This document shows positions 53,557-62,792 of a stretch of DNA of 64,000 nt, one piece after another. The position numbers and the translations under genes were made by a program. Source of the stretch: Stutzerimonas kunmingensis (lineage in GTDB: Bacteria > Pseudomonadota > Gammaproteobacteria > Pseudomonadales > Pseudomonadaceae). The stretch covers positions 310,001-374,000 of the forward strand of contig NZ_PISM01000018.1 of the NCBI RefSeq assembly GCF_002929225.1. Reading direction: 5' to 3'. The notes under the pieces were generated by a model that did not search any database, was not told the DNA's origin, and saw only the letters and a program-made list of their open reading frames with translations. Position 1 is the stretch's first letter. Each line of letters begins with the position of its first letter.

Positions 53557-54828
53557 ATGAGCTACGTGATCGATCGTCGCCTGAATGGCAAGAACAAGAG
53601 CACGGTGAACCGCCAGCGTTTCCTGCAGCGGTACCGTGGGCATATCAAGAAGGCGGTGGAGGAAGCCGTCGGCCGGCGCTCCATCACCGACATGGAACAT
53701 GGCGAGCAGATCAGCATTCCCGGCCGCGACATCGATGAGCCGGTGCTGCACCACGGCCGCGGCGGCCGCCAGACCATCGTCCACCCGGGCAACAAGGAGT
53801 TCGTTGCCGGCGAACGCATCCCCAGGCCGCAGGGCGGCGGCGGTGGCCAGGGCGCCGGCCAGGCCAGCAATAGCGGCGACGGCATGGACGACTTCGTCTT
53901 CCAGATCACCCAGGAAGAATTCCTCGATTTCATGTTCGAGGACCTGGAGCTGCCCAATCTGGTCAAGCGTCACCTGACCGGCACCGATACCTTCAAAACC
54001 GTGCGGGCCGGCATCAGCAACGAGGGCAACCCGTCGCGCATCAACATCGTGCGCACTCTGCGCTCGGCCCATGCCAGACGCATTGCGCTGTCTGGCAGCA
54101 GCCGTGCACAACTGCGCACACTGAAGGCAGAGCTGGAGCGACTACGTCTTGAGGAGCCGAACAACTTCGGCGACATCAAGGCCACCGAGGAGGAGATCGA
54201 ACGGCTGAAGGCGCGCATCAAACGCGTGCCATTCCTCGACACCTTCGATCTGAAATACAACCTGCTGGTCAAGCATCCCAACCCCAGCTCCAAGGCTGTG
54301 ATGTTCTGCCTGATGGACGTTTCCGGCTCCATGACCCAGGCCACCAAGGACATCGCCAAACGCTTCTTCATCCTGCTGTACCTTTTCCTCAAGCGGAACT
54401 ACGACAAGATCGATGTGGTATTCATCCGTCACCACACCAGCGCCAAGGAAGTCGACGAGGAGGAGTTCTTCTACTCGCGGGAGACCGGCGGCACCATCGT
54501 CTCCAGCGCCCTGAAGATGATGCAGGAGATCATGGCCGAGCGTTACCCGGCCAACGAGTGGAACATCTACGCCGCGCAGGCTTCCGACGGCGACAACTGG
54601 AACGACGACTCGCCGCTCTGCCGCGACATCCTGATCAACCAGATCATGCCGTTCGTGCAGTATTTCACCTACGTTGAAATCACCCCGCGCGAGCACCAGG
54701 CGCTCTGGTACGAGTACAACCAGGTCGCCGAAGCCTTTTCCGATGCGTTCGCCCAACAGCAGTTGGTCAGCGCCGGGGACATCTACCCAGTGTTCCGCGA
54801 ACTCTTCCAGCGGCGCATGACCAGCTGA
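53557..54828 (+). CDS. yeaH: YeaH/YhbH family protein (DUF444)
   Basis: 423 residues from ATG 53557, chosen for GGAGGGCCT. A basic N-terminus ([20 protein letters not shown]) is followed by a Gly-rich linker (about 92-108), a coiled region ([11 protein letters not shown], 190-222) and a VWA-like domain from about 245 with the metal-site motif [14 protein letters not shown] (DVSGS at 254-258). It is thought to act with PrkA; no enzyme activity is evident. Confidence 0.93.
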   Translation: MSYVIDRRLNGKNKSTVNRQRFLQRYRGHIKKAVEEAVGRRSITDMEHGEQISIPGRDIDEPVLHHGRGGRQTIVHPGNKEFVAGERIPRPQGGGGGQGAGQASNSGDGMDDFVFQITQEEFLDFMFEDLELPNLVKRHLTGTDTFKTVRAGISNEGNPSRINIVRTLRSAHARRIALSGSSRAQLRTLKAELERLRLEEPNNFGDIKATEEEIERLKARIKRVPFLDTFDLKYNLLVKHPNPSSKAVMFCLMDVSGSMTQATKDIAKRFFILLYLFLKRNYDKIDVVFIRHHTSAKEVDEEEFFYSRETGGTIVSSALKMMQEIMAERYPANEWNIYAAQASDGDNWNDDSPLCRDILINQIMPFVQYFTYVEITPREHQALWYEYNQVAEAFSDAFAQQQLVSAGDIYPVFRELFQRRMTS

Positions 54829-54838
54829 GGTGTGCAGC

Positions 54839-56386
54839 ATGAAGCGACAGCCCATTTCCACCGGCTCGGAATGGACCTTCGACCTGATTCGGCAGTACGA
54901 CCGCGAGATCGGCCGCATCGCCGAGCGCTACGCGCTGGACACCTACCCGAACCAGATCGAGGTGATCACCGCCGAGCAGATGATGGACGCCTACGCCTCG
55001 GTTGGCATGCCGCTGGGTTACCACCACTGGTCCTACGGCAAGCAGTTCCTGCACACCGAGAAACACTACAAGCGCGGGCAGATGGGTCTGGCCTACGAGA
55101 TCGTCATCAATTCCGATCCCTGCATCGCCTACCTGATGGAAGAGAACACCATGTGCATGCAGGCACTGGTGATCGCCCACGCCAGCTACGGGCACAACAG
55201 CTTCTTCAAGGGCAACTACCTGTTCCGCACCTGGACAGACGCCAGCTCGATCATCGATTACCTGGTGTTCGCCAAGCAGTACATCATGCAATGCGAGGAG
55301 CGGCACGGCATCGATGCGGTGGAAGACCTGCTCGACTCCTGCCACGCACTGATGAACTACGGTGTCGACCGCTACAAGCGTCCCTACCCCATCTCTGCAG
55401 AAGAAGAGCGCCGACGCCAGAAGGATCGCGAGGAGCATCTGCAACGGCAGATCAACGACCTCTGGCGCACCATTCCCAAGGGCACGGACAAGGGCGATGG
55501 GTTGGCGGACAGTCAGCGTTTCCCGGCAGAGCCGCAGGAAAATATCCTCTATTTCATCGAGAAGCACGCCCCGCTGCTGGAGCCATGGCAGCGCGAGGTG
55601 GTGCGTATCGTGCGCAAGATCGCGCAGTACTTCTATCCACAGCGCCAGACCCAGGTGATGAACGAAGGCTGGGCGACATTCTGGCACTACACCCTGCTCA
55701 ACGATCTGTATGACGAGGGCCTGGTCACCGACGGCTTCATGATGGAGTTTCTGCAGTCGCATACCAGCGTGATCTACCAGCCAGGCTTCGACAGCCCCTA
55801 CTACAGCGGCATCAATCCCTACACCCTGGGCTTCGCCATGTACCAGGACATCCGCCGGATTTGCGAGCACCCCACCGAGGAGGACAAGCGCTGGTTCCCG
55901 GAGATCGCCGGCAGCGACTGGCTGACCACCGTCAAGTTCGCCATGAACAACTTCAAGGACGAGAGCTTTATCCTGCAGTTTCTCTCGCCTAAGGTGATCC
56001 GCGACCTCAAGCTGTTCAGCATCCTTGACGATGACCGCAAGGACGAGCTGCTGGTCCCGGCGATCCACGATGAAAGTGGTTACCACACCATTCGCGAACT
56101 GCTCGCCGCGCAATACAACCTCGGCAACCGCGAGCCCAACGTCCAGGTATGGAACGTCGACCGTCGCGGCGATCGCTCGCTGACCTTGCGTCACATGCAG
56201 CACGACCGCAAGCCATTGGGCGGGTCCACCGAAGAGGTGCTCAAGCATCTGCATCGGCTGTGGGGCTTCGATGTGCACCTGCAGTCGATGCAGGACGATA
56301 AGCTGGTCAATACCCATCACATGCCACCAAGACCCAGCAGCGAGGCAGAGACCGACAACCGTTTTCCCGGCATGAACTTCGCCTGA
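54839..56386 (+). CDS. spoVR: SpoVR family protein (YcgB-like)
   Basis: 515 residues from ATG 54839 (GAGG eight bases upstream). Family patterns are NQIEVITAEQMMDAYASVGM (near 40), HWSYGKQFLHTEKHYKRGQM (near 65) and VMNEGWATFWHYTLLNDLYD (near 275). The family was named for spore cortex formation in Bacillus; its role in non-sporing bacteria is unknown. It is the third gene of the prkA-yeaH-spoVR cluster. Confidence 0.93.
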   Translation: MKRQPISTGSEWTFDLIRQYDREIGRIAERYALDTYPNQIEVITAEQMMDAYASVGMPLGYHHWSYGKQFLHTEKHYKRGQMGLAYEIVINSDPCIAYLMEENTMCMQALVIAHASYGHNSFFKGNYLFRTWTDASSIIDYLVFAKQYIMQCEERHGIDAVEDLLDSCHALMNYGVDRYKRPYPISAEEERRRQKDREEHLQRQINDLWRTIPKGTDKGDGLADSQRFPAEPQENILYFIEKHAPLLEPWQREVVRIVRKIAQYFYPQRQTQVMNEGWATFWHYTLLNDLYDEGLVTDGFMMEFLQSHTSVIYQPGFDSPYYSGINPYTLGFAMYQDIRRICEHPTEEDKRWFPEIAGSDWLTTVKFAMNNFKDESFILQFLSPKVIRDLKLFSILDDDRKDELLVPAIHDESGYHTIRELLAAQYNLGNREPNVQVWNVDRRGDRSLTLRHMQHDRKPLGGSTEEVLKHLHRLWGFDVHLQSMQDDKLVNTHHMPPRPSSEAETDNRFPGMNFA

Positions 56387-56387
56387 C

Positions 56388-56405
56388 GGTGGGCCGCGGC
56401 CCACC
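56388..56405 (+). terminator. Hairpin after spoVR
   Basis: Arms GGTGGGCC and GGCCCACC around two bases, starting two bases after the stop codon. The stem is strong, but it is followed by TCCGCGG with no T-run, so intrinsic termination is uncertain. Confidence 0.4.
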
Positions 56406-56482
56406 TCCGCGGCCCTTCCTTACCCGCCACGCTGTAGCCTCAGCGCCGATATCCTTTATCCTCCGCGCCAACGGAGGTGGAC

Positions 56483-57652
56483 ATGCAGATCTATAAAGTC
56501 GGCGGCGCGGTGCGCGACCGTCTGTTGGGGCGCCCGGTGACCGAGGTCGACTGGCTGGTGGTCGGTGCCACACCGGAAGAAATGCAGGCCAGCGGCTTCC
56601 GCCCGGTCGGTGCGGACTTCCCGGTTTTCCTGCACCCGCAGACCGGCGAGGAATACGCCCTGGCGCGCACCGAGCGCAAAAGCGGTCGTGGCTATGGCGG
56701 GTTTACCTTCCATGCCAGCCCCGACGTCACCCTCGAAGAAGATCTGCAGCGCCGCGATCTCACCATCAATGCCATCGCCGAAGATGACCAGGGCCAGCTG
56801 ATCGATCCATACGGCGGACATCGCGACCTGCGGGCACGGCTATTGCGCCACGTTTCCCCCGCTTTCGCCGAAGATCCGTTGCGTGTTCTGCGCGTGGCGC
56901 GCTTCGCTGCACGCTATGCCGAACTGGGTTTCCGTATCGCCGACGAGACACTTGAGCTGATGCGCCAGCTGGCGCGCTCCGGCGAGTTGTCGGCGCTGAC
57001 GGCGGAACGCAGCTGGAAAGAGATTTCGCGTGCGCTGATGGAGCCGCGGCCGGATGTGTTCATTCAGGTGCTGCAGGAGTGTGACGCGCTGGCCGAGCTG
57101 TTCCCGGAACTGGCCGTCACCTTCGCCAAGGGCAATGCTGCCGGTGGGCACCTGCTTGGCACGCTTCGGCAGTGCGCCGAACATACCCAGCCACTGCCGG
57201 TACGCTGGGCCTGCCTGCTACTTGGCTGTACAACGTCGGCCGATAGCCAGCAACCACGTCTGGCCGCCATCGATACACTCAACCAGCGCTGCAAGGCGCC
57301 GAGGGATTGCCAAGAGCTGGCGATGCTGCTCGGCAGGTATCAGGATGACGCGTTCAACGCCAAGAAACTGCATGCCGATGCACTGCTCGACATGCTGCAG
57401 CATTTCGACATCTACCGGCGGCCGGAGCGCTTCGAGCAGTTCGTCGCGGCTTGTGAAATGCACGCCCTGGCAGGCGCGCCCGGCGAGTTGCTCTTCGAAG
57501 CCGATTATCTGCATGGCGCGGCCAGCGCGGCCCATGCCGTGCCGGTCAAACCGCTGCTGGATCAAGGATTCAAAGGTGCCGAGCTGGGCAAAGCGCTCGG
57601 TGCTGCGCGCCTCGATGCCCTGAGCATCTACTGCCGGAAATATTCGCAGTAA
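56483..57652 (+). CDS. cca: CCA-adding tRNA nucleotidyltransferase (class II)
   Basis: Adds or repairs the 3' CCA of tRNAs. It has 389 residues from ATG 56483 with GGAGGTGG upstream. The N-terminus [20 protein letters not shown] aligns with E. coli Cca, and [15 protein letters not shown] and [20 protein letters not shown] follow. Two differences stand out. Position 21 is Glu where E. coli has the catalytic Asp21 (Asp23 is kept), and the HD phosphohydrolase motifs (HDLGK and its partner histidines) are not recognisable after residue 210. E. coli Cca has 412 residues. Confidence 0.93.
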   Translation: MQIYKVGGAVRDRLLGRPVTEVDWLVVGATPEEMQASGFRPVGADFPVFLHPQTGEEYALARTERKSGRGYGGFTFHASPDVTLEEDLQRRDLTINAIAEDDQGQLIDPYGGHRDLRARLLRHVSPAFAEDPLRVLRVARFAARYAELGFRIADETLELMRQLARSGELSALTAERSWKEISRALMEPRPDVFIQVLQECDALAELFPELAVTFAKGNAAGGHLLGTLRQCAEHTQPLPVRWACLLLGCTTSADSQQPRLAAIDTLNQRCKAPRDCQELAMLLGRYQDDAFNAKKLHADALLDMLQHFDIYRRPERFEQFVAACEMHALAGAPGELLFEADYLHGAASAAHAVPVKPLLDQGFKGAELGKALGAARLDALSIYCRKYSQ

Positions 57653-57658
57653 GGCAAT

Positions 57659-58201
57659 TCAGGCGCGCTGTGGAGGATGGTTGCGGATCAGATCGGCAGG
57701 CGTAAGCTCGCTGCCGCGCCACTGAAACGGCACTGGCCAGAGCTGCTGGTCGATGGATGACTGCGCCCACAGATCGGCAAAGGCCTCGCCTGCAGCGGGA
57801 TGTTTGACGGTCGGCGCCAATAACGCCAGCGGCCAGAGCACGAAGGCGTTCTTCAGGATCTCCGCACGCGGCAGCAGCAAGCCATGGAAGTTGCCGACCA
57901 GCTCGCCATACAGCAGCACATCGATATCCAGCGGCAACCCCTTGCGATCCGGCGCGTAACGGCCGTTGTCCGCCTCGATGAACTTGAGCCGGCGGTCCAG
58001 TTCCGTCAGCGGCAGGTCGGTGTAGCCGGCGACCACCAGGTTGTAGAAGTTGTCGCCCTTATAGCCCACCGCCAGGCTCTCGAACACTGGCGAGCAACGC
58101 ATATCCTGCAGCAGCTCGGCCAGCGCATCGAGCCCGGCATGCAGGCGCTCGATGCGCTGCACATTGCTGCCCAGGCCGAGCATGACGGGGGTCAGCGACA
58201 T
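57659..58201 (-). CDS. folK: 7,8-dihydro-6-hydroxymethylpterin pyrophosphokinase (HPPK)
   Basis: Pyrophosphorylates the pterin before its joining to p-aminobenzoate in folate synthesis. It has 180 residues starting [20 protein letters not shown]. The ATP/Mg motif [14 protein letters not shown] (Asp-x-Asp) lies near 95 and the pterin-binding region [12 protein letters not shown] near 75. It overlaps folB by ten bases. Pseudomonads usually carry a second folK beside panB; this one is the folB-linked paralogue. Confidence 0.88.
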   Translation of the reverse strand: MSLTPVMLGLGSNVQRIERLHAGLDALAELLQDMRCSPVFESLAVGYKGDNFYNLVVAGYTDLPLTELDRRLKFIEADNGRYAPDRKGLPLDIDVLLYGELVGNFHGLLLPRAEILKNAFVLWPLALLAPTVKHPAAGEAFADLWAQSSIDQQLWPVPFQWRGSELTPADLIRNHPPQRA

Positions 58202-58545
58202 CCGCGTTCGATCTCCACGCCCAGCGCACGGGCACGCGCATTGACGCCTGGTTTGGTGACCCGCAAGCGCAGCCAGACGATGCCGAACTCGCTCATCAGC
58301 TTTTGCGCCAGGCCCTCGGCGAACGTCTCGACCAATTCGAAGCGAGCTTCGGCAGCAAAGCGATCGATGGTCGCCGCGACCTCGGCGTAATCCAGCGCCT
58401 TGTCCAGCTCGTCATGCTCGGCGGCGGGACGGATGTCCCAGCCCAGCGTCAGGTCGAGCTGCAGGCACTGGCGAATCCCGCGCTCCCAGTCGTAGGCGCC
58501 GATTACCGTATCCACTTCCAGGCCTTCGATGAAGACTGTATCCAC
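58192..58545 (-). CDS. folB: Dihydroneopterin aldolase
   Basis: Makes 6-hydroxymethyl-dihydropterin, the substrate of FolK. It has 117 residues with a GTG start and AGGAGAAC upstream. Conserved features are [19 protein letters not shown] (near 5), [13 protein letters not shown] (near 50) and [12 protein letters not shown] (near 72, with the catalytic-site Glu). It is divergent from plsY. Confidence 0.95.
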   Translation of the reverse strand: MDTVFIEGLEVDTVIGAYDWERGIRQCLQLDLTLGWDIRPAAEHDELDKALDYAEVAATIDRFAAEARFELVETFAEGLAQKLMSEFGIVWLRLRVTKPGVNARARALGVEIERGCR

Positions 58546-58620
58546 GCAACGTTCTCCTGCGGCACGACAAGCTCGAAACGCGCCGTTAGACTCAGAGGCT
58601 CCCTGCCCCGGATGGATTCC

Positions 58621-59190
58621 ATGTTCTGGCTGCTGACCTTGCTCGCGTACCTGATCGGCTCGCTGTCATTCGCCATACTGCTTAGCCGCCTGGCCGGAAT
58701 GCCCGACCCGCGCGCCGGCGGCTCCGGCAATCCCGGCGCCACCAATATGCTTCGTCTGGCAGGCAAGCGACTGGCGATCTGCACGCTGTTCGGCGATCTG
58801 CTCAAGGGCCTGCTGCCCGTACTGCTGGCCGCCTCGCTGGACATGTCCGTCCAGCAACAGGCCTGGATCGGTCTGGCAGCGGTCTGCGGCCATCTCTATC
58901 CGTTGTATTTTCGCTTCCGCGGCGGCAAGGGTGTCGCCACCGCCGCCGGCACCCTGCTCGCGCTCTACCCGCCGGCCGCACTGCTGGCCATCGTCGCCTG
59001 GCTGCTGGTATTCCGCCTGACCCGGACCAGCTCGCTGGCTGCCCTTATCGCCCTGCCGCTATGCCTGCCACTGCTGGCCTGGCAGCAACCCGGCGCGCTG
59101 TTGCCGATGAGCCTGCTCGCCACACTGATCGTCTGGCGCCATCGCAGCAACGTGCGCGACCTGTTCGCCGGCCGGGAACGGCATTTCTGA
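58621..59190 (+). CDS. plsY: Acyl-phosphate glycerol-3-phosphate acyltransferase
   Basis: Inner-membrane enzyme making lysophosphatidic acid from acyl-phosphate. It has 189 residues from ATG 58621 ([20 protein letters not shown]); an ATG at 58612 is possible. Five membrane segments and the three family motifs are seen: [17 protein letters not shown] (near 35), the KG region [20 protein letters not shown] (near 98) and the C-terminal [13 protein letters not shown]. Confidence 0.95.
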   Translation: MFWLLTLLAYLIGSLSFAILLSRLAGMPDPRAGGSGNPGATNMLRLAGKRLAICTLFGDLLKGLLPVLLAASLDMSVQQQAWIGLAAVCGHLYPLYFRFRGGKGVATAAGTLLALYPPAALLAIVAWLLVFRLTRTSSLAALIALPLCLPLLAWQQPGALLPMSLLATLIVWRHRSNVRDLFAGRERHF

Positions 59191-59205
59191 CCGCTCTGAC
59201 GCTCA

Positions 59206-60231
59206 TCAGATCGCCGGCAGTGTGTCCATCGACCAACGCGGCTGTACGGTGATCGCCGGACCATCATGCTGCCCGGCGAGCAAGCGCTGACAGCCAGCGT
59301 AAGCGATCATCGCACCGTTGTCGGTGCAGAAACGTGGCCGCGCATAGAAGACCTGACCCTTGAACTCACCGAGCATACGCTCCAGCGACTGGCGCAGAGA
59401 CTGATTGGCGCTGACCCCGCCGGCGATGACCAGCGACTTCAGGCCAGTCTGCCTAAGGGCTCGGCGACACTTGATGGTCAGCGTCTCGACCACAGCCTGC
59501 TGGAACGCCAGCGCGATGTCGCAGCGGGTCTGCTCGGATTCGTCGCCCGCGCTGCGGCACTGCTGCCAGGTATTGAGGGTAAAGGTCTTCAGGCCGCTGA
59601 AACTGAAATCCAGACCGGGCCGATCAGTCATCGGCCGCGGAAAGACGAAGCGTCCCGGAGCGCCCTGCTCGGCCAGACGGGCGATTTCCGGCCCGCCGGG
59701 ATAGCGCAAACCCATCAGCTTTGCCGTCTTGTCGAAGGCCTCGCCAGCGGCATCGTCCACCGATTCACCGAGCAGCTCGTATCGGCCAATGCCATCCACG
59801 CGAACAAGCTGCGTATGGCCACCCGACACCAGCAAGGCGACGAACGGGAACTGCGGCGGCTGCGCTTCGAGCATCGGTGCCAGCAGGTGACCTTCCATAT
59901 GGTGCACGCCGACAGCCGGTACGCCCCATGCCAACGCCAGCGCCTGGGCGCAGGAGGCCCCAACCAGCAGCGCACCGACCAGTCCGGGACCGGCCGTATA
60001 GGCCACCGCATCGATCTGGCCGGCCTCGCGGCCCGCCTCCTCCAGCACCTGGCGAATCAGCGGCAGCATGCGTTTCACGTGATCGCGCGAGGCGAGCTCA
60101 GGCACCACGCCGCCATAGACGCGATGCAGGTCGATCTGGCTGAATAGCGCGTCGGCCAGCAGGCCCTGTTCGCTGTCGTAAAGCGCGACACCAGTCTCGT
60201 CGCAGGACGTTTCCAACCCCAGCACCAGCAT
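59206..60231 (-). CDS. tsaD: tRNA N6-threonylcarbamoyladenosine transferase TsaD
   Basis: Transfers threonylcarbamoyl to A37 of ANN-decoding tRNAs, with TsaB and TsaE. It has 341 residues. The N-terminus [20 protein letters not shown], metal histidines in [14 protein letters not shown] (near 108) and [15 protein letters not shown] (near 132), and [14 protein letters not shown] (near 270) are diagnostic. It is divergent from rpsU. Confidence 0.98.
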   Translation of the reverse strand: MLVLGLETSCDETGVALYDSEQGLLADALFSQIDLHRVYGGVVPELASRDHVKRMLPLIRQVLEEAGREAGQIDAVAYTAGPGLVGALLVGASCAQALALAWGVPAVGVHHMEGHLLAPMLEAQPPQFPFVALLVSGGHTQLVRVDGIGRYELLGESVDDAAGEAFDKTAKLMGLRYPGGPEIARLAEQGAPGRFVFPRPMTDRPGLDFSFSGLKTFTLNTWQQCRSAGDESEQTRCDIALAFQQAVVETLTIKCRRALRQTGLKSLVIAGGVSANQSLRQSLERMLGEFKGQVFYARPRFCTDNGAMIAYAGCQRLLAGQHDGPAITVQPRWSMDTLPAI

Positions 60232-60317
60232 GGGTTCAACCTTTCCGGAGGGCGAATGAAGCCGTGCATATTAATCGTCGGGCCGTCCGACCGACCAGCG
60301 CTTTTCGATCAGGGGCT

Positions 60318-60346
60318 TTGCATTCCGCAATTGGAGCGGGTAACAT
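60318..60346 (+). promoter_or_regulatory. Promoter of rpsU-dnaG-rpoD
   Basis: TTGCAT (60318-60323), a 17-base spacer and TAACAT (60341-60346) form a sigma70-type promoter about 80 bases before rpsU. It is the best match in the tsaD-rpsU divergent gap. Confidence 0.55.
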
Positions 60347-60427
60347 CCGCAACCCTTAAAACCAGCGTGCTTGCGAGTCATTGCCGAAGCGCGTTGCCAC
60401 CGGTAATCAAGTGAAGGTAAGTCCTGG

Positions 60428-60643
60428 ATGCCCGCTGTCAAAGTTAAAGAGAATGAACCCTTCGACGTAGCACTGCGTCGCTTCAAGCGTTCCTGCGAAA
60501 AAGCAGGCGTTCTGGCCGAAGTCCGCTCGCGCGAGTTCTACGAGAAGCCGACTTCCGAGCGCAAGCGCAAGGCTGCCGCTGCAGTCAAGCGTCACGCCAA
60601 GAAAGTGCAGCGCGAGCAGCGCCGCAGCGTCCGCCTGTACTAA
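60428..60643 (+). CDS. rpsU: 30S ribosomal protein S21
   Basis: 71-residue basic protein of the small subunit platform, needed for initiation. It reads [20 protein letters not shown] and ends in a Lys/Arg-rich tail. It heads the macromolecular-synthesis operon with dnaG and rpoD. Confidence 0.99.
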   Translation: MPAVKVKENEPFDVALRRFKRSCEKAGVLAEVRSREFYEKPTSERKRKAAAAVKRHAKKVQREQRRSVRLY

Positions 60644-60667
60644 TCCAGTACAGCTGACGTCGCATCA

Positions 60668-60740
60668 AGCCCGGCTCAGGCCGGGCTTTGCATTGCATGC
60701 TTACTCCGCTTCGCCAGCCGGCGAAAGGCCGGAGTTTTTT
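60668..60740 (+). terminator. Hairpins between rpsU and dnaG, including an intrinsic terminator
   Basis: Two hairpins. The first, AGCCCGGC-TCAG-GCCGGGCT (60668-60687), is followed by TTGCATT. The second (60703-60740) has outer arms ACTCCG/CGGAGT and an inner CTTCGCC/GGCGAAAG stem with a bulge, and ends in TTTTTT. In E. coli a terminator at this place makes rpsU more abundant than dnaG; the same is inferred. Confidence 0.8.
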
Positions 60741-60781
60741 CATTTCCGGCTCATGCAATGCGAGCGTAATCAGATACCTCT

Positions 60782-62725
60782 ATGGCCGGCCTGATCCCCC
60801 AATCCTTCATCGACGACCTGCTCAACCGCTCCGACATCGTCGAGGTGGTCGGCTCGCGCATCCAACTGAAAAAGGCCGGCAAGAACTACAGCGCCCTCTG
60901 CCCTTTTCACAAGGAAAAGACACCCTCGTTCAGCGTCAGTCCGGACAAGCAGTTCTACTATTGCTTCGGCTGCGGCGCTGGTGGCAATGCGCTGGGCTTC
61001 GTCATGGACCACGACCAGCTGGACTTCCCCCAGGCAGTCGAGGAACTGGCCAAGCGCACGGGAATGGAAGTCCCCCACGAGGAAAGCGGCCGCAAACACA
61101 AGCCACGCCAGCCGGTCGATTCGCCGCTCTACCCACTGCTGGCTGCCGCCGCCGATTACTACCGCCAAGCCCTGAAAAGCCACGCGACCCGCAAGTCGGC
61201 CGTGGAGTACCTCAAGGGCCGCGGCCTGTCCGGCGTGATTGCCCGGGATTTCGGATTGGGCTTCGCCCCGCCCGGCTGGGACAACCTGATGAAGCATCTC
61301 GGCGGCGATGCGCTGCAGCAGAAAGCGCTGATCGACGCCGGCCTGCTGATCGAGAACGCCGAGAACGGCAAACGCTACGACCGTTTCCGCGATCGCGTGA
61401 TGTTCCCCATCCGCGACAGCCGCGGCCGGGTCATCGCCTTCGGCGGTCGCGTTCTGGGCGATGACAAGCCCAAGTACCTGAATTCGCCGGAAACCCCGGT
61501 ATTCCACAAGGGCCAGGAACTCTACGGCCTTTACGAAGCGCGGCAGGCCAACCGAGATCTCGACGAGATCATGGTGGTCGAGGGCTACATGGACGTCATT
61601 GCACTGGCCCAGCAAGGCTTGCGCAACGCCGTGGCCACCCTTGGTACGGCAACCAGCGAAGAGCATCTCAAGCGCCTGTTCCGCATCGTACCCAGCGTGC
61701 TGTTCTGCTTCGATGGCGACGCGGCCGGACGCAAAGCCGCCTGGCGAGCACTGGAAGCCACGCTACCGAACCTGCAGGATGGCCGCCGGGCGCGCTTTCT
61801 GTTCCTGCCCGACGGAGAGGACCCGGACACACTGGTCCGCGCCGAGGGCACCGATGCATTTCGCGCGCGCATTCAGCAGCACTCACAGCCACTGGCCGAT
61901 TACTTCTTCCAGCAACTGAGCGACGAAGCCGATCCACGCTCATTGGAAGGCAAGGCCCACTTGGCCACCCTGGCAGCGCCGCTTATCGAAAAGATTCCCG
62001 GTGCAAACCTGCGCGCATTGATGCGCCAGCGTCTCACCGAGATCACTGGCCTAAACGGGGAAGCACTGCAGCATATGGCAGCAGCGCCAACCACCGCACC
62101 CAGCAACAACTCAGCCGAGTACGACGACGCCGCTTATTACGACACGGGCTCGCACTACGCCGAGACCGACTACTTCCAGCCTCCCGAAGCGCCCAAGCCA
62201 CAACGCGGCGAAAAAAAGGAATGGAAGAAAGACTGGAAAAAATCCGGGCAGCGACCAGACTTCAAACCTCGCGGTCCGCGTACGCCAGCTACCGTCGAGC
62301 CGCCGACCCTGACCACGCTGCGGACGCTACTGCACCACCCGGAGCTAGCACAGAAGGTCGAGGACGTCAGCCATTTCGCCGCAGAAGACGACACATACGC
62401 ACAATTGCTTGTTGCTCTACTTGGCACGCTGCAGAAGAACCCGAAGCTGCGCAGCCTGCAGCTGATCGCCCGCTGGCATGGAACCGACCAAGGGCGACTT
62501 TTACGCGCACTTGCAGAGAAAGAATGGCTGATCTCGGCCGATAACCTTGAACAGCAGTTTTTCGACACCATTAATAGCCTTGCCGCCCGACAGCGGGAAC
62601 GCCGACTCGAAAGCCTGCTGCGTAAGGCTCGCCAAGGTGAACTCAGCGCAGAGGAAAAAGACCAACTGCGTAACCTGCTGAGCCGTAATGCAATACCCGC
62701 TACACCGACCTCAACTGGCGTCTGA
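60782..62725 (+). CDS. dnaG: DNA primase
   Basis: Makes RNA primers at the replication fork. It has 647 residues. The CHC2 zinc finger is YSALCPFHKEKTPSFSVSP with YYCFGCGAGGNALGF (about 38-68), the TOPRIM domain has IMVVEGYMDVIALAQQG (near 262) and VLFCFDGDAAGRKAAWRALE (near 305), and a C-terminal DnaB-binding helical domain covers about 510-640. A Pro/Lys-rich linker (about 465-500) joins them. Confidence 0.98.
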   Translation: MAGLIPQSFIDDLLNRSDIVEVVGSRIQLKKAGKNYSALCPFHKEKTPSFSVSPDKQFYYCFGCGAGGNALGFVMDHDQLDFPQAVEELAKRTGMEVPHEESGRKHKPRQPVDSPLYPLLAAAADYYRQALKSHATRKSAVEYLKGRGLSGVIARDFGLGFAPPGWDNLMKHLGGDALQQKALIDAGLLIENAENGKRYDRFRDRVMFPIRDSRGRVIAFGGRVLGDDKPKYLNSPETPVFHKGQELYGLYEARQANRDLDEIMVVEGYMDVIALAQQGLRNAVATLGTATSEEHLKRLFRIVPSVLFCFDGDAAGRKAAWRALEATLPNLQDGRRARFLFLPDGEDPDTLVRAEGTDAFRARIQQHSQPLADYFFQQLSDEADPRSLEGKAHLATLAAPLIEKIPGANLRALMRQRLTEITGLNGEALQHMAAAPTTAPSNNSAEYDDAAYYDTGSHYAETDYFQPPEAPKPQRGEKKEWKKDWKKSGQRPDFKPRGPRTPATVEPPTLTTLRTLLHHPELAQKVEDVSHFAAEDDTYAQLLVALLGTLQKNPKLRSLQLIARWHGTDQGRLLRALAEKEWLISADNLEQQFFDTINSLAARQRERRLESLLRKARQGELSAEEKDQLRNLLSRNAIPATPTSTGV

Positions 62726-62739
62726 GGTCCTAGCTCGGC

Positions 62740-62745
62740 TATAAT
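62740..62745 (+). promoter_or_regulatory. Possible -10 element upstream of rpoD
   Basis: A perfect TATAAT lies 47 bases before the rpoD start and 14 bases after the dnaG stop. No good -35 is visible at the right distance (GGCGTC), so an internal rpoD promoter is only possible. Confidence 0.35.
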
Positions 62746-62792
62746 GCTCAGCTTGTTTTCAGCCCGCCAGAACCTTCAGTGGATAGGGTTAT

